A DNA stretch of 64,000 nt from Mugil cephalus (GCF_022458985.1 NC_061783.1:2138413-2202412), one strand, 5' to 3'; shown: positions 38,301 to 49,200, counted from the stretch's first letter. The notes: a model not told the origin generated them from the sequence alone. Translations and numbers: made by a program.

Positions 38301-40794
38301 TTGCTTAGGAATTCCAAAACCCACAGATCTTACATTTTGGTCCTGTTCCCCGACAGGGCTTTGGATCTGCCACTCAAAGACCTGTCTTTTGATGATCGTG
38401 ACATCAGCCTATCACGGGGCCCTCTGCGCATCTATGACTACAGCAGCCTACTGGAGTTTAACCAGCTAATGTATCGCTTAGGGTGAGTTGAGGGAGACTG
38501 GATTGACTGGTTGGACTGGTAGTGGCTGGGTGTGATTCAGTACGTTAGGGCAGTGAAGGTGCAGAACACTGACATCCTATGGTGGCAGGGCAGAAACACA
38601 CACAGGGAGATGTTCCTCTAAATCAAGTCAGTATATTCAAATAGAAGTATAAGGTACATAATGTATACCTTTTTTTTTTAATTAGTGAGGATATGTGAGT
38701 CAAAAGTATAATAATTAGTTTTACATTAAATAGGAAATTAAACGTTCATGTATTGGTCCTTGTACTATGAACTGTATCCGAAGTAACACCTTTGCCAAAG
38801 TAAAGTTGCTAAAATCAAAGATTTAAGATTTGGAGAGAAGAGTGTGTTGGCAACACTACCTGGTGTCAGTGGCTATTGTACACCGATGCCACTGTTTCGG
38901 AGTCCATGTGCTGGACCATATAATCCACAGTCTGTCCTGTATCACCAATGCACAGACCTACCACTGTGGAAATCACCAAACCCATCACATCACGACCCAC
39001 AGTATGGCAAGATGGCGGCACCCATGCTAAAAAACATATAATGGCCGCCGTAATTTCTCCTTACATGCAAACAATTGTGAAAATTGTTACTGTTGATAAG
39101 AGCGGAACACCTTCTATAAAATGTGTTTTACTTGATCGAGTGCTCCACTTCCCCTTTTAAGAGCACAAATAAAATCAGCTTTTTTTCCATCAAACACCAG
39201 GAGGAATAAATGTTTGATAAATGTAGTCATTGCAGGGGCAGCTATGCAATAAAATAATTTGTTTGTCCTACATGTGGTGCAGTTACAACCATAATAAGTA
39301 CACCAGCATGTCTAACTGAGACAGTGTAGATAAACTAGATCTGTTACACTTTGCGTGAGTTGTTTTTAAACTGCACGTAGGTTTCAGGATTTCAGCAAGC
39401 TAACCAAAATGAATGTCACAAACCTTGTGGGCATTTGTGTCCAATGTGTTTTCTCTGCCTTCCTTTGTTGTAACAGGATGAGAACAGGGACCACAGACAA
39501 GGCCCTTGAAGAGCAAGCCAGGAGAGCCAAAAAGCTTCAAGAAGAAAGACTGGGTTTGGAGGACTTTGCCCAGTTCATCAGCCTACCAGTTACTGATACA
39601 CTTAAACAAGTCCACAATATGTTTAATCAGGTAAACCCTAAGACATGCAAGGAACAATAAAGTAGATGTATTTACTGAGCACTTCAAAAAAGGTATTTTA
39701 AACCACTATTATTCGCTTATTAAACACTGATACCCCAGAAATTCCACTCTGTGTAGACAAATCCAAATGCTAGTTGGTTTATTAGGACAAAGGACCCTCT
39801 ATGGGTTCTGTATTTTGCTACTTTCACTCACTCGGATCATTTTGCTCCCAGAATGGAGATGGACACATCGACATCAGACACTACGTCATTGCTCTGTCTA
39901 CTGTTCATCGGCCTTCAAAGTCAATGGACACCCTCAAACTGGCCTTCAAGGTAAGCGTTTTTACCACTGAATCTGGCTTAATGGATGTTTTACAGCAATT
40001 TAGAAAAGAATTGTCGGTTTGCAGATGTATGAGAGAGAGGAGGATGGGAAAATCCTAGAGGAGGAGCTGGCAGCCATCTTGGAAGTAATGCTGGGAGTGA
40101 AGGAAGTGAAACTGTCAGGTCTGTTTTTAGCGCTTGAAGGACAGGACAGGGGGAAGATCTCATATGGTAAGACCCTGTTTTTTGTTCATTGTTTTTATTT
40201 ACAGTAGCAAGGTAGTGAAAAATGAAGACATGCTAGGGATGATTGACAGCATAAAGTATGTCCGTGTGTCCCCCACTTTGTGCTGTCACCATCACATCTG
40301 ATTTCATCTTATCTTTACTGAAGAAGATAAATACCATCTGTTGGTTTGAAGAGATTTTACATCCACCATCTGCTTTTTTCTAGAAACTGTCAAAGCTTGT
40401 TTGTACTCTCTTTTCTTGTCTCCTTTTCCCATAAAACAACCCAGCAGATTTCCCATCTGTACAAAATGTTAAAAGTCATATACAGCCAGGAGCTTTTAGT
40501 ATTATCATAGTAATTATACGAAGACCCTCTAAATTAAAGAACTAATTAAATATTGATATTAAAACGCTGCACCTTAAACTTTTGATTAAAGCTTTATTCC
40601 TCTCCATCACTAAAAAGTCCAACTAATGTTTGGTTCGATCTCCCTCCCCCTTCTCCCCAGACCTTCTTCATCATTTTATACAGCAGCATCCGCACTTCGT
40701 CCTGGACTACCTTGAGTTTAAAGACCATCCGCGTAAACTCTGCATCGGCCAACCGAAGAGCTGCAACGGACAAAACCACAGCAAAGATGACTAG
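22407..40794 (+). CDS. lpcat1: Lysophosphatidylcholine acyltransferase 1
   Basis: An ER membrane enzyme that uses acyl-CoA to convert lysophosphatidylcholine to phosphatidylcholine. Fourteen coding exons, as in human: 22407-22493, 29650-29789, 30090-30304, 30907-31019, 31167-31227, 34241-34299, 37248-37282, 37908-37962, 38163-38245, 38357-38482, 39477-39630, 39852-39950, 40025-40166 and 40661-40794. All are GT-AG and keep frame, giving 500 residues (human 534; the N-terminus is shorter). A membrane segment spans about residues 31-62. The acyltransferase motif HSTYFD is at 118-123 and EGTCTNR at 191-197. Two degenerate EF-hands follow near 375-386 and 412-423. The C-terminus ends KDD. AMWFCGGFH and DAIPVTMTM match LPCAT1, not LPCAT2. 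An in-frame upstream Met at 22239 is possible but gives a proline-rich extension unlike the family. Confidence 0.95.
23232..23349 (+). repeat. CCCA-rich minisatellite joined to (CA)n in lpcat1 intron 1
   Basis: About 50 bases of CCCA-type units pass through CACACCCA variants into a CA run of more than 50 bases. The minus strand carries repeated GGG runs and so could form G-quadruplexes. The poly-Thr/His and poly-Pro frames here are artefacts of the repeat. Confidence 0.97.
23350..26869. other. lpcat1 intron 1, middle part
   Basis: About 3.5 kb of intron between the CA tract and the LINE relic. I see no exon, RNA gene or clear repeat in it. Confidence 0.45.
26870..27240 (+). mobile_element. 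Non-LTR retrotransposon (LINE) relic, reverse transcriptase C-terminal part
   Basis: Translation gives FYQSVVASALYFAVVCWG from 26885, then after a frame change SDRKILDQLLSIMDNPSHLL and RSHSERCRASFIPNS. These are hallmark C-terminal blocks of fish LINE ORF2 proteins. The catalytic reverse transcriptase part is missing, and a frameshift separates the two blocks. It is a 5'-truncated dead copy in lpcat1 intron 1. The clade (jockey/L2-like) is not certain. Confidence 0.7.
27241..29649. other. lpcat1 intron 1, distal part
   Basis: About 2.4 kb of intron between the LINE relic and exon 2, with no recognised gene or repeat. The open frames on either strand have no domain similarity. Confidence 0.45.
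31228..34240. other. lpcat1 intron 5
   Basis: A 3 kb intron without a recognised repeat or exon. The 149-residue open frame at 32689-33138 is rich in Cys, Ser and Val, shows no known domain, and is taken as chance. Confidence 0.45.
34426..35473 (+). mobile_element. Decayed Tc1-like DNA transposon in lpcat1 intron 6
   Basis: Blocks of a Tc1/mariner transposase are readable in shifting frames. They include KEIQEQMRKKITEIYQS at the start, RRLIQEVPKEPTTTSKELQA, STIRKRLGKNGL, NIIPTVKPGGGTVMVWGCSA and GRLAVINGTMNS, followed by a C-terminal CCTCCACAGCGCTGTAAAAG block. The part carrying most of the DD34E catalytic core after NGTMNS is deleted, and several frameshifts and stops occur. The right terminal repeat is present near 35447-35473 (CACTTTTCCACAACACTGTA) next to a TA. 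The matching left terminal repeat is missing, so this copy cannot move. Confidence 0.85.
35474..36704. other. lpcat1 intron 6, between Tc1 relic and SINE
   Basis: Mostly unremarkable intron. A short stretch at about 36150-36215 (GGTGCCCCCTGTGGGG, CCCAGGTTGGGCACCA) resembles a fish interspersed repeat, with low confidence. A T run lies near 36627. Confidence 0.4.
36705..36865 (+). mobile_element. SINE-like element copy 1, lpcat1 intron 6
   Basis: It contains GTGTCCTTGCGCAAGACCC, GAATGCGTGAGTGAATGGGT and a tail AGGCAAGACTATTTA. This is the layout of a widespread teleost SINE-like repeat (GGCAAGACACTGAACC ... GTGAATGGGTGAATGTG ... AAGxCCATTTACC). It lies about 380 bases upstream of the 35-base exon 7. 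Confidence 0.55.
37497..37690 (+). mobile_element. Tc1-like transposon relic, N-terminal part, lpcat1 intron 7
   Basis: From 37547 the sequence reads MGCSQGLSEFQCGTVIGCHL followed by a stop. This matches the start of a common fish Tc1-like transposase (helix-turn-helix DNA-binding region). Internal deletions follow, with remnants of SGIITKWKRLGM-type sequence near 37630-37660. It is a family distinct from the copy in intron 6. It is dead and fused to a SINE-like tail. Confidence 0.65.
37691..37815 (+). mobile_element. SINE-like element copy 2, lpcat1 intron 7
   Basis: GTGTGACTCTGTGTGCTTGT and the tail GCACTATATAAAAGCAAGAC followed by CATTTAC match the same teleost SINE-like tail as the copy at 36705. 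It lies about 90 bases upstream of lpcat1 exon 8. Confidence 0.55.
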
Positions 40795-41174
40795 ATGACA
40801 GACTGTTCCCACGATTTCCGTGACGGAAACATCTCCTGATGCTGCCACCTCTGTGCCTTTAAGTGCAGGTAGAGAAAGAGCAAAGTTGTTAGAAATGGTA
40901 AGAATGTGTACTTCATCTCTTATTTCAGTTCTCTTCTTTTTTTTCTTTGTCCTTCATTATTTTTAATTAAGAGATTTTTTAAAAAAAAATATCTACAAAT
41001 ATTTATTTAAATTCATTTTCTTATCTATTTAGTACAAATATTTAAGAAATATGTAGGTAAAGGGAGGGGTGTTTTTTTTCTCCTTGTGGATGACTTTGTG
41101 GAGTGTGAGGGTTTATACTGTTGTAACTCAGGTAAATGAACACTAGTCCTTTTCTGCTGCTCTTTAGTTTCATC
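40795..41174 (+). other. lpcat1 3' UTR (inferred)
   Basis: Non-coding sequence after the TAG at 40792-40794. The minus-strand frame at 40594-40848 is the antisense of the last lpcat1 exon. Confidence 0.5.
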
Positions 41175-41188
41175 AATAAAAAAATAAA
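41175..41188 (+). terminator. lpcat1 polyadenylation signals
   Basis: Two overlapping AATAAA signals at 41175-41180 and 41183-41188, about 380 bases after the stop. A longer 3' UTR ending elsewhere is possible. Confidence 0.5.
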
Positions 41189-44099
41189 GACATTTTCAGG
41201 TTAAATGGATCCAAATATACAGTGTGCTGTCGTGTAGTGATGAATCTGGAGTATCATACCAAAGATGCGCATTCAAATACTTTAGACAATGGCGCACAAA
41301 AAAGTGTGAACACTAACATATTTATCAACTGTTAGAGGGATTGTGCTAAAAGTTAACTTGGAAGGAAAACCACTCCTACCTCAGAATTTGAATTGACAGT
41401 CTTTCATTGAAGAGAGAAAACACTGGCACTGTAGACAGTGTTTTTCTTTGATATTCTGAGCTGCAAATTATGACATGCCATAGTTTTTCAGACAGCCACT
41501 GTTTCGAGTGTTCGTTTACGGTGAAATTCTAAATGCACAGTGTTGTAAATGCTTTACTAAAAGCTTAATTAGACAGCTTAGTTTCTTTGAAATTGAGTTG
41601 TACGAATTGCATTACCTGTCCATAGTCATGGTGGCAGCCAGCATAAATGCTAAACAATGAAATAGTGTGGATGTGGTCAGCAGTATTTTGGTCACCTAAA
41701 ATAAGGTCCACACAAAAACATCAACATCGGTTCCTATATTGAACCACCGCGTGTTTGTGTTGCACGTTTGTGTGAACATGGAAGTTGTTGATCTATAGCT
41801 GTATGACTATGGCTGGGTAACTTGTTTGTTTAAATCCAAATTAACACGGTAATAGAGCAGCAGACCAGCTAATCCTTCGTTTTGTCAGTGTAGTATGGAA
41901 GCTTTGGAGAGGCCGATATAATGGCTTCAGTGCAAAGACTCTGACAGCAAGGTTAAGTGATAATTGATAAAAGGGATAATATTCCAAATATTGCGTAGAC
42001 TTGAACTGATATTAATTGTTTTGGAGGGGGTCTTGTTTTAGGTGACTGGGAAAGGATATGCTGCTAAAATGAGATTTTCTGCTCACCCCATCCACATGGA
42101 GTGGGGAGTTCCTGGTCTGGTCTAGGTGGGTGCTACGTGTCTAAGTAACATCCACATGAATGAATACCAGGTCCAGAAGTTTCCAAACAGAACACTGAAT
42201 TGTCACAAGATGGTTAATGTTACTCCAGCTGTCTGTAGTTTTAATGTTTTCGCTGATCGTTGTACTTTAATAAATACAGTCACTGAAATAGACATTTCAT
42301 GAATTCCAGTGGCTTTCCAGTGGTGTCAGAACAAAGAGTTTCTATTAAGAGAGTTTTTATTAAGACATGTCATCTGGTACAGTAGTTTGATGAATAATAT
42401 AAAACTGGTAATTTTTTTAAAGTTGGTACTTTGCTTCCAAATTAGACAATTGGGGAATTCTGGATTAACAAATCTCTCTTTTATGTACTTTTATGCAGTT
42501 CTGTGCTGGTTTAAATATTCATATCAGATGGTTTACGCTGAACTGAGACATTTTGTATCTTATTACTGCAATGTACCACTTTAATTTCTCAATAACAGTC
42601 TTAAACGTACAAATCAAAGCTCTTTGCTCATCTTATGCTAATAAAATCCTTTTGGTTTCGAGGTTGTCATTTACTGTCTTTATCCACTAGATGGAGCTTT
42701 GCTTTCACACATTCATTTTAATGTGGTTCGAGAGATCAGTGCTAAACAAATCCAGAGGTTCACACTTGCACTAAAACTATTCATAGTTATAGATTGTTAA
42801 TGACTCTGTTTCCTGCACCTTTGTACTCAGTCCATAAAATCCCTTCTCAGGGACTTTGTACTCTCCTCTGATCAATACTTAGCCATCAAACAGTAAGTAA
42901 ATGAGTAGACTGCACTCAGCCTGTAGCATTCATAGTAGCTCTTCTCCTCTCAGTCCACTTGATGGTGCTAGCTCCTTATGCTATACACACCAGAGAGCCC
43001 ATGCACCACTGCCCACCTGATGGACAGGAAAAGCATTACCTCATCCCTTCCTTTCATTCCTTCAGGTAAAAATAGACAGATTAAGCCTGGGCTTTGATGA
43101 GAGAAACCTACAGAGGAGGTGTGGAAGGAGGGAGAGAGGGATAGAGATGGAGGAGAGAGACTAAATGGATCGTTCTGCTCCAAATCCAATTCCTAATAGC
43201 TGGAGGGAGGCAGGGTGGGAGGAGGGAGAAGAAAACAGTCAAAGAAAGAGGAGAGGGAGAGTGGAGATATCACGTCTAACAATTAAGACCTGCCTCCAGG
43301 CTCGAAAGAAGAAGCTTTGTTGAGAACATATAAATTGCTCATTGAGCAGTGCCTCTCTGCAGTCTCCCTCAGATACTCCTGCCTCAAAGGAATCTGCCAT
43401 AAAAAGACAGCAGCTGTAGCCCACGGCCCACCACATAGGGGGGCTGGAATCTGTTCACAGTATTTAGGGATCCATCTCCAGCCATCACCCGGCCAAGCAA
43501 ATCCCCCCTACAGTAAACACAAACCTGGATCTAATCCCAGTCACTGTAGTTGCAGAACCGTCGTGGTACACCTACTGGAGATTCCTTGTGGTAACTGTAC
43601 TTTGCTGGGTCAAGGGTCTAGCTCAGATAGCAGTTATCTTATTTATTGTTGTTGTAAAGGCCAAGTGGATGAGCCTCTTGATGCCTGGAAATTAGCCTGT
43701 TTGCTTTTCTCTGAGTCAGGTTGTGGATGTGTGCTCTGCCAGCTACAATATTTTGAATCAAAGGTTTGTAAGTGTAAATGTTTTATCAAACAGGATTTTG
43801 CTCAGCTATTCCCAACCAAGGGTAGGCGCACTCCAGGGTTTCCACTGCAGCTGCCAAAAGGTACATGGAAAGATTGTGGAGCAGCTCAGATACCTTGAAA
43901 AAAAAATACAAATTATGATTTCATGCATATTAGTGAGCACACTCGACTAATTGGTCTGAAGACAGAGAAAGGGAGATGACTAATATTGGATGCACAGTTA
44001 AAATAAGCTGACTTAAATAAAACCATGACGATAAATGGCCCAAATACAGGGAGAAAGTTCTATTCTTTTCATATGTTTATTCTATAGTGAACTGTATCA
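41189..44099. other. Gene-free region downstream of lpcat1
   Basis: No supported gene. It includes a 193-residue plus-strand open frame at 43317-43898, the longest in the window outside known exons, without a recognised domain. The stretch 43030-43260 is purine-rich (GGAG/GAGA runs). Confidence 0.45.
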
Positions 44100-44700
44100 G
44101 TTCCTATACTACTTAGATGTTTTACTGCAGACACATGGGAGCCTTTATAAGTGTGAACTCCTCTCCAGTCTTGTGACAGCCTTTCAGTGGGTTCAGGTCT
44201 GGGTTTTGACAATGTCTCTGCAAAACTTTAATTTCTTGACAGTTTCCACATCCGTTTACATCACATTCTCACATTGCATTTGGGCCCGTTGTCTTGCTGT
44301 ATAACCCAGTTGTATTTAAGCTTCAACTCACAGCCTGACTTTCTCCAGCAGGATTTTCTGTTGCAGCAGAGCAAATTTTTTCTTTAGTGAATATGGCCTG
44401 GAGCAACACAGCATGATACTGTCACCTCCATGCTTTATTTCAGATACGGTATACAATAGTTTTTTTTTTTTTTTTTTTTTTGCAAAATTCTGTTTTTTGA
44501 TTTATACCAAATATGACAAGACCCATCTTCCAAACAGTCCAGCTTTCAAACCCATTTTACCCCAAACTCATCTACTGTAGGTAGGTTGTGTCAAAACTAA
44601 TTTTCTTCTGGGTTAACAGTGGTTTTCACATTCATCACTCTCCCAATACAAGTTCAATATCAAGAGGCATTTAATGAAGTTTTTCTCTGCCACGTTGAGT
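44100..44700 (-). mobile_element. Decayed Tc1-like transposon relic, reverse orientation
   Basis: On the plus strand the order TTCAGGTCTGGGTTTTGAC, GTTGTCTTGCTGTATAACCC, AGCTTCAACTCACAG, CAGCATGATACTGTCACCTC and CTTCTGGGTTAACAGTGG is the reverse complement of fish Tc1-like elements. There it encodes the transposase core and linker. A run of more than 20 T at 44459-44481 interrupts it. No frame is intact and no terminal repeats were identified, so the limits are approximate. Confidence 0.6.
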
Positions 44701-44814
44701 GAGTGAAAAGAAATTACAATTTAAAATTTAGATTACATGTTAGTTTATTAACAGGAACTGAACATAAACATACCGTGTTGACTGAGGTATTCTCGAGGTG
44801 TTTTAAATAGAAGC

Positions 44815-45030
44815 AATACACTGATTGGGCCTAACATTATGACCACCTATTTAATATTGTGGTGGACTAATCAGAGACTCATCAATGGACATGGGCCTTC
44901 TGAGTGAGTTAGTGGAGGCCTTTGGGTCCTATGGGTTGAGGGGAGGGGCCTCTGTAGATCACACAGATATTTGATCAATCACTTTGGGATCTAGTAAATT
45001 TGGAGGCCAGGTCAACACCGTGTGAGAAGA
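44815..45030 (-). mobile_element. Tc1-like relic, 3' end with terminal repeat
   Basis: CACTGATTGGGCCTAACATT followed by ATGACCACCT at 44819-44848 matches the terminal inverted repeat of a very common fish Tc1-like family. AATTTGGAGGCCAGGTCAAC at 44998 matches its transposase region in reverse (the LTWPPNSPD-type block). About 150 bases between are badly decayed. A forward fragment of the same family lies at 56795-57060. Confidence 0.65.
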
Positions 45031-46105
45031 AGGAAAAAACACATAAAACTAACTAGAAAGCCCTTTAACATTTGTAAATCTAGAAATAATTCTAGCATAA
45101 ACATACTTGTTATTCCAAGGTTGCTCTTTAAAGCCACCTGGATTACAAAAGAAATGTTGATTTGAATACCTCCTGATTGAATTTGAGGTCCACATGGCAT
45201 TTATCAATTGTAAACATCATTCAGTTTTGCAGTTGCCTGAAATGCCACTTAGTAGCTTTCAAAGTGTTAATTCAATGACATTTTCATATAAATGAAAGTC
45301 ACCATTGTTGCTTTCTGAACTGCTGAAAAGTAACAGTGATTCATCTAGCAGTCAGCTGATAGAAGCTGTTACATGAATGGCTTTGCTTATCCTTCTCCAT
45401 CTGTAACAGAGATAAAAGAAAGCAATGTCAGTGCAAAAATAAATAAATAAATAATGATCCAAGAACTGTTTCCTGCACCAAATGTTCCATCTCTCCAACT
45501 GCAGATCCTTAAGAAGAATCAGGTTCACACATAAGTGGCAGTAAAAGATGACGAGTGTTTTATTTATTTATTTATTTTTCCATTCCAGTAATGTACAAGG
45601 TCAGTGGAAAGTGTGGCTGGATACTAACCCTAACTCGTGAGCTCAACAAAGCACTTTTATTTTAAATGTTCGAACCATAGACTGTATATAAATATGGACA
45701 ACACGTCCCCACTTCCTTGCATTGGCAAACTGATGCTAGTTTTCCAGGGATCCGGGCATTGCCATTTGGTCAGTTTGGAGTCAAAGTCTCAGAGGAATGT
45801 AAATGAGCTTAGCTTATCCTCTGAATAACTTGTGATCTTTTATTAACAGTTGCCTATAGCCTCATGTTTATTTAACCTTAATCTAGCTAGTAAATTAGTG
45901 TGTATATATTTATTCATATTATAAATTCTTCACATTGCAGTTGTTCATTTGACAGACCAGTACAAATGCTACAGATTAGGATAATTCGTGCCTACAGACT
46001 AATGCCACATGCTGTCTGAATATTACAGCCACTTTAACAGAATGGACACATGATTGTCCCATTAATGAAGAATCCAACAGTAGAAGTATTAATTAGATAG
46101 ATACT
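45031..46105. other. Gene-free stretch with a short teleost repeat
   Basis: No gene. At 45675-45703 the string CCATAGACTGTATATAAATA followed by TGGACAAC matches the start of a widespread fish interspersed repeat. A (TTTA)n tract is at 45559-45577 and an (AAAT)n tract near 45440. Confidence 0.45.
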
Positions 46106-46166
46106 ACCAGTCAAAAGTCTGGATACTCATTCAATTTGAGAAAGCGTGTCCAAACTTTTGACTGGT
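46106..46166. mobile_element. Miniature inverted-repeat element remnant
   Basis: Two 18-base arms, ACCAGTCAAAAGTCTGGA at 46106-46123 and TCCAAACTTTTGACTGGT at 46149-46166, are reverse complements with one mismatch and only 25 bases between them. The arm sequence (CCAGTCAAAAGTTTGGACAC-like) is a common terminal repeat in fish genomes. This looks like an internally deleted copy that kept only its ends. Confidence 0.65.
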
Positions 46167-46200
46167 GGTAGAAGTCTTGTTACTGAATCTGTTATCGTTG

Positions 46201-46227
46201 TCTCAAGGTTTAAGTAGAACCTTGAGA
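46201..46227. repeat. Perfect 10-bp inverted repeat (hairpin)
   Basis: TCTCAAGGTT and AACCTTGAGA flank a 7-base loop. It is 35 bases from the preceding inverted-repeat element. No T run follows, so it is not a transcription terminator. Confidence 0.6.
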
Positions 46228-49200
46228 CCTTGAACCTCCCTTTTTTGCAAATTCTGTCACCTCCCCTCCCTTAACTGCAGTGGTAATTGTAACTATGTTT
46301 TATAGCCCTGGTATCACTCTAGACATTCTCTTCCACTGGCATCATTTAAATATCCTGCATTTCAGTGGGTTTTAGCTGTGACCTGATTCTGCTCAACCGT
46401 TGTCGTATTTTGGGGGACGTGTACATCTGAGCACACGTCAGCTTTGCCTGATGCTCAACGTCAAGTTGTGATTCCCCTGTGCTTATCAGCCCACATTGAC
46501 AAAATAATGCATTAAGTTGCTGCCAGTGAAGTTCTCTTCCTACTGTGGCATTAGTTGGCTTCTCTGCTTAGGAAATCAGTGGGTTTGCAAAAGGGCCGTA
46601 TGTAACGATTTAAAATTTGACTATTCCAAAAAGGCCTTATGCTGTGTTTCCCTGCTTATTGTGGCTGACTGTCCATTTCACCTCATTCATTAAACTTGAA
46701 CTGGATTTCATTTGAGCACCCCCATGCTGCTGTTCTGAGACATACTGCCACTCACCCTCATGGATTTATTTTTAAGGATGCTCCACAGGGTTGAGGTCAA
46801 GGGGTGATCATGGCCACACAGCATTTCTTTTTCCTTTTATTCCCATGGCAACCAAGAAGTCTGTGGTATTTTGTGCAGATGGCATGTTGCCCTGCCTGGA
46901 AATAAATTCCTCCCTACGGCCTTGATTCTTCATCTTAGACTATAGCAGGAAATGGTCAGTAGATATTCCACACATCTTGCAGATGTTGTTTTGATGACTT
47001 CACAGAGTCCACATGGATCCTTCTTCTCACTAGTCCTGAGCAGAACTTCACTCCACTGATGTCTCAGTCTTGTTTGGACAGGGTGGCCACCAACCAACAG
47101 TCCAGGACACCATCCACCTGGACAAGCCAGTTCAGCTTTTCTGCATTTCGCCCTCCAAACATCTTTACCTGGTTGGCAAAATGTGCCTTTGAATATCTTG
47201 CATGGAGAAGATCCAGCAGATTTAAATGCCTGTTGCCTGACTTTCTTACAGCTACAGCCATTACAGCCATTTAGACTCCTCGTTATATTTGAAAGGGAGA
47301 GGTTAAGGATGTGCTTGGCATAGCAAATGGAGATTGCCGATAAGAAAAGAAAAAGAAAATGGAAAACCTGGATTGCATGAGGAGAGGACTTTGATGAGCT
47401 AGAGCTAGACCTAGGCCCTGGATGTGAATGTGTTGGAAGTGGGTTTGCTACAATTTGGAACTGAAATAACAGTTAATATATTTAAAGATTGTCAGAATGG
47501 ACATTATTGGCTTATTGAGTTGAGATAGTGGCAAAATCTGAATGTTTAAGCTGCAAACCCCTATAGACATCTGATTACAGCAGCATGAACAGAGGGAGAG
47601 AGCTGAGAATGAATAAGGATGAAGATAGTGGGAACACCAGGGATCTCTACCATAGATTGCCTTCATTCATTAATAGCAGTCCATGGCCACAAACTTGTGA
47701 GCAAAAGCCTCACACTGCAGATTCTGCGTAATGAGCAAACCTGAGGAAGCTGCACTATTCCTGCTACTAGCCCACGACCCGCACTGAAGAATGAGCTCAG
47801 AGCTATGAGTGGAGCCGTCATCTGCCGATTTTCCCTAATTAGCCTTTATCTCCTATAATTCACTCTATATTACACACAAACGTTTTCACAGTTCAGTGAA
47901 CTCCAAGCTTTTCATTTTCGGAAAGATTTCTCTCCCTCCCAGCATTGACTTAGAATGTGATTTGCCTAATAATAGGCTCTTTAAACAAGTTTCCTTTTAC
48001 TAAGATTACCTTGGGAACTAATGAAAACACCTGTCTGAGCAGACTTGCCAAATAATCAGGAATCTTTTTTAGGGAAAATTCTGGAGGATCCCAATAGTCA
48101 ACATGCTGCATCCTCTGGGGATCATGAATATCAGATAAGTAATCAGTCATGTCACTTCATACGAAAGTGGTTGGAATGGTGGATACCATTCTATGGTAAC
48201 CAAGTTTTACTTGGAACAGGTGCAACCTCCTGACTAAAAGTAGGAGACCATTCCTCATGTGTTTATCTCTTCTTTTGTCAATGGGATGTTGTAGACTTAA
48301 CAAAAGTATATATTTTTTGTGGCTGGCTGTAGGCTCAACCCGCTTTGTTGTGTTTGTGGTGTAAAAAGCAGCACGACATCTGTGGGCCGCCTGTGGAGGT
48401 TTTATTCTTATCTGGGCCGTTGGCTTTCACAGACTACACTCCTCCTTTCCCTCACAAGGATTTTGTGGAATGCCAGCTCCAAAAAAACATAACGGTGTAG
48501 GTGTTGAAGTAGATCTTCATGTTCCAAATACTTCTGAGTCACTTTCTATGTTTTCACATCCATATCTGCTCACTTTCTGAACATCCATCCTCTATGTCAT
48601 AGCCAAAGATGTTTTTTTATACATCAAAAGTCAAGAAACCTAAGGAAAAAAAATATTTCTTAGAAAAAGGAAGAGGCACCCCGCTGTTTGAGCCGCAGTG
48701 ATTCCACTATATCAAAATCATGCCAAGAAGCAAGCACCGCAGGCAATGCTGCTTTTCACAGAATTTTAAGTTGCTTTTTTTTTCATCCCCATCTACATCA
48801 GAGCCACGATGATTAGATATGTTGTGATTCAGAGCACACCAAGCTAGCGCTATTGACGAGCTTGATAAGCGGTTTGGAATTTCAAAAATGGCCTGTGTTG
48901 ACGAGCAGCTGTAGGAACCATCTCAGTCATTTAAAGAAGTATTGAAGTAAAAAGCTGTGGAGAATGGATATCAGCACGTGCCTGCACTCTGAGTGCAGCA
49001 TATAGATGGTCGACGGGTTGCATCCATAGAATATTGCCATATCCTTCATGTCTCCCCTCTGTGACACATATATGAGACATGGAAACGTGCACTTGATCAA
49101 GGGAACCTCGCCGGATAAGACACGCTGTGCTGTGTGGAGCCCATTAGCCAGTGAGACAAGCTGGGAGGAAACACTTGCATTCAGAGATGGAGAGATGTAA

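Noticed and set aside
22407..40794. Assignment of the acyltransferase as lpcat2
   Set aside because: The motifs AMWFCGGFH, DAIPVTMTM and VFRSDQDSRRKT match LPCAT1, the EF-hands are degenerate as in LPCAT1, and ndufs6/mrpl36 are its known neighbours.
40594..40848. Minus-strand frame of 84 residues with a hydrophobic stretch
   Set aside because: It is the exact antisense of the last lpcat1 exon (40661-40794), which fits the family C-terminus and reading phase.
46740..47270. Possible Tc1-type relic or missed gene with antisense frame at 47064-47270
   Set aside because: Phrases resemble transposon sequence, but I could not align it to a family with confidence, so no feature was called.
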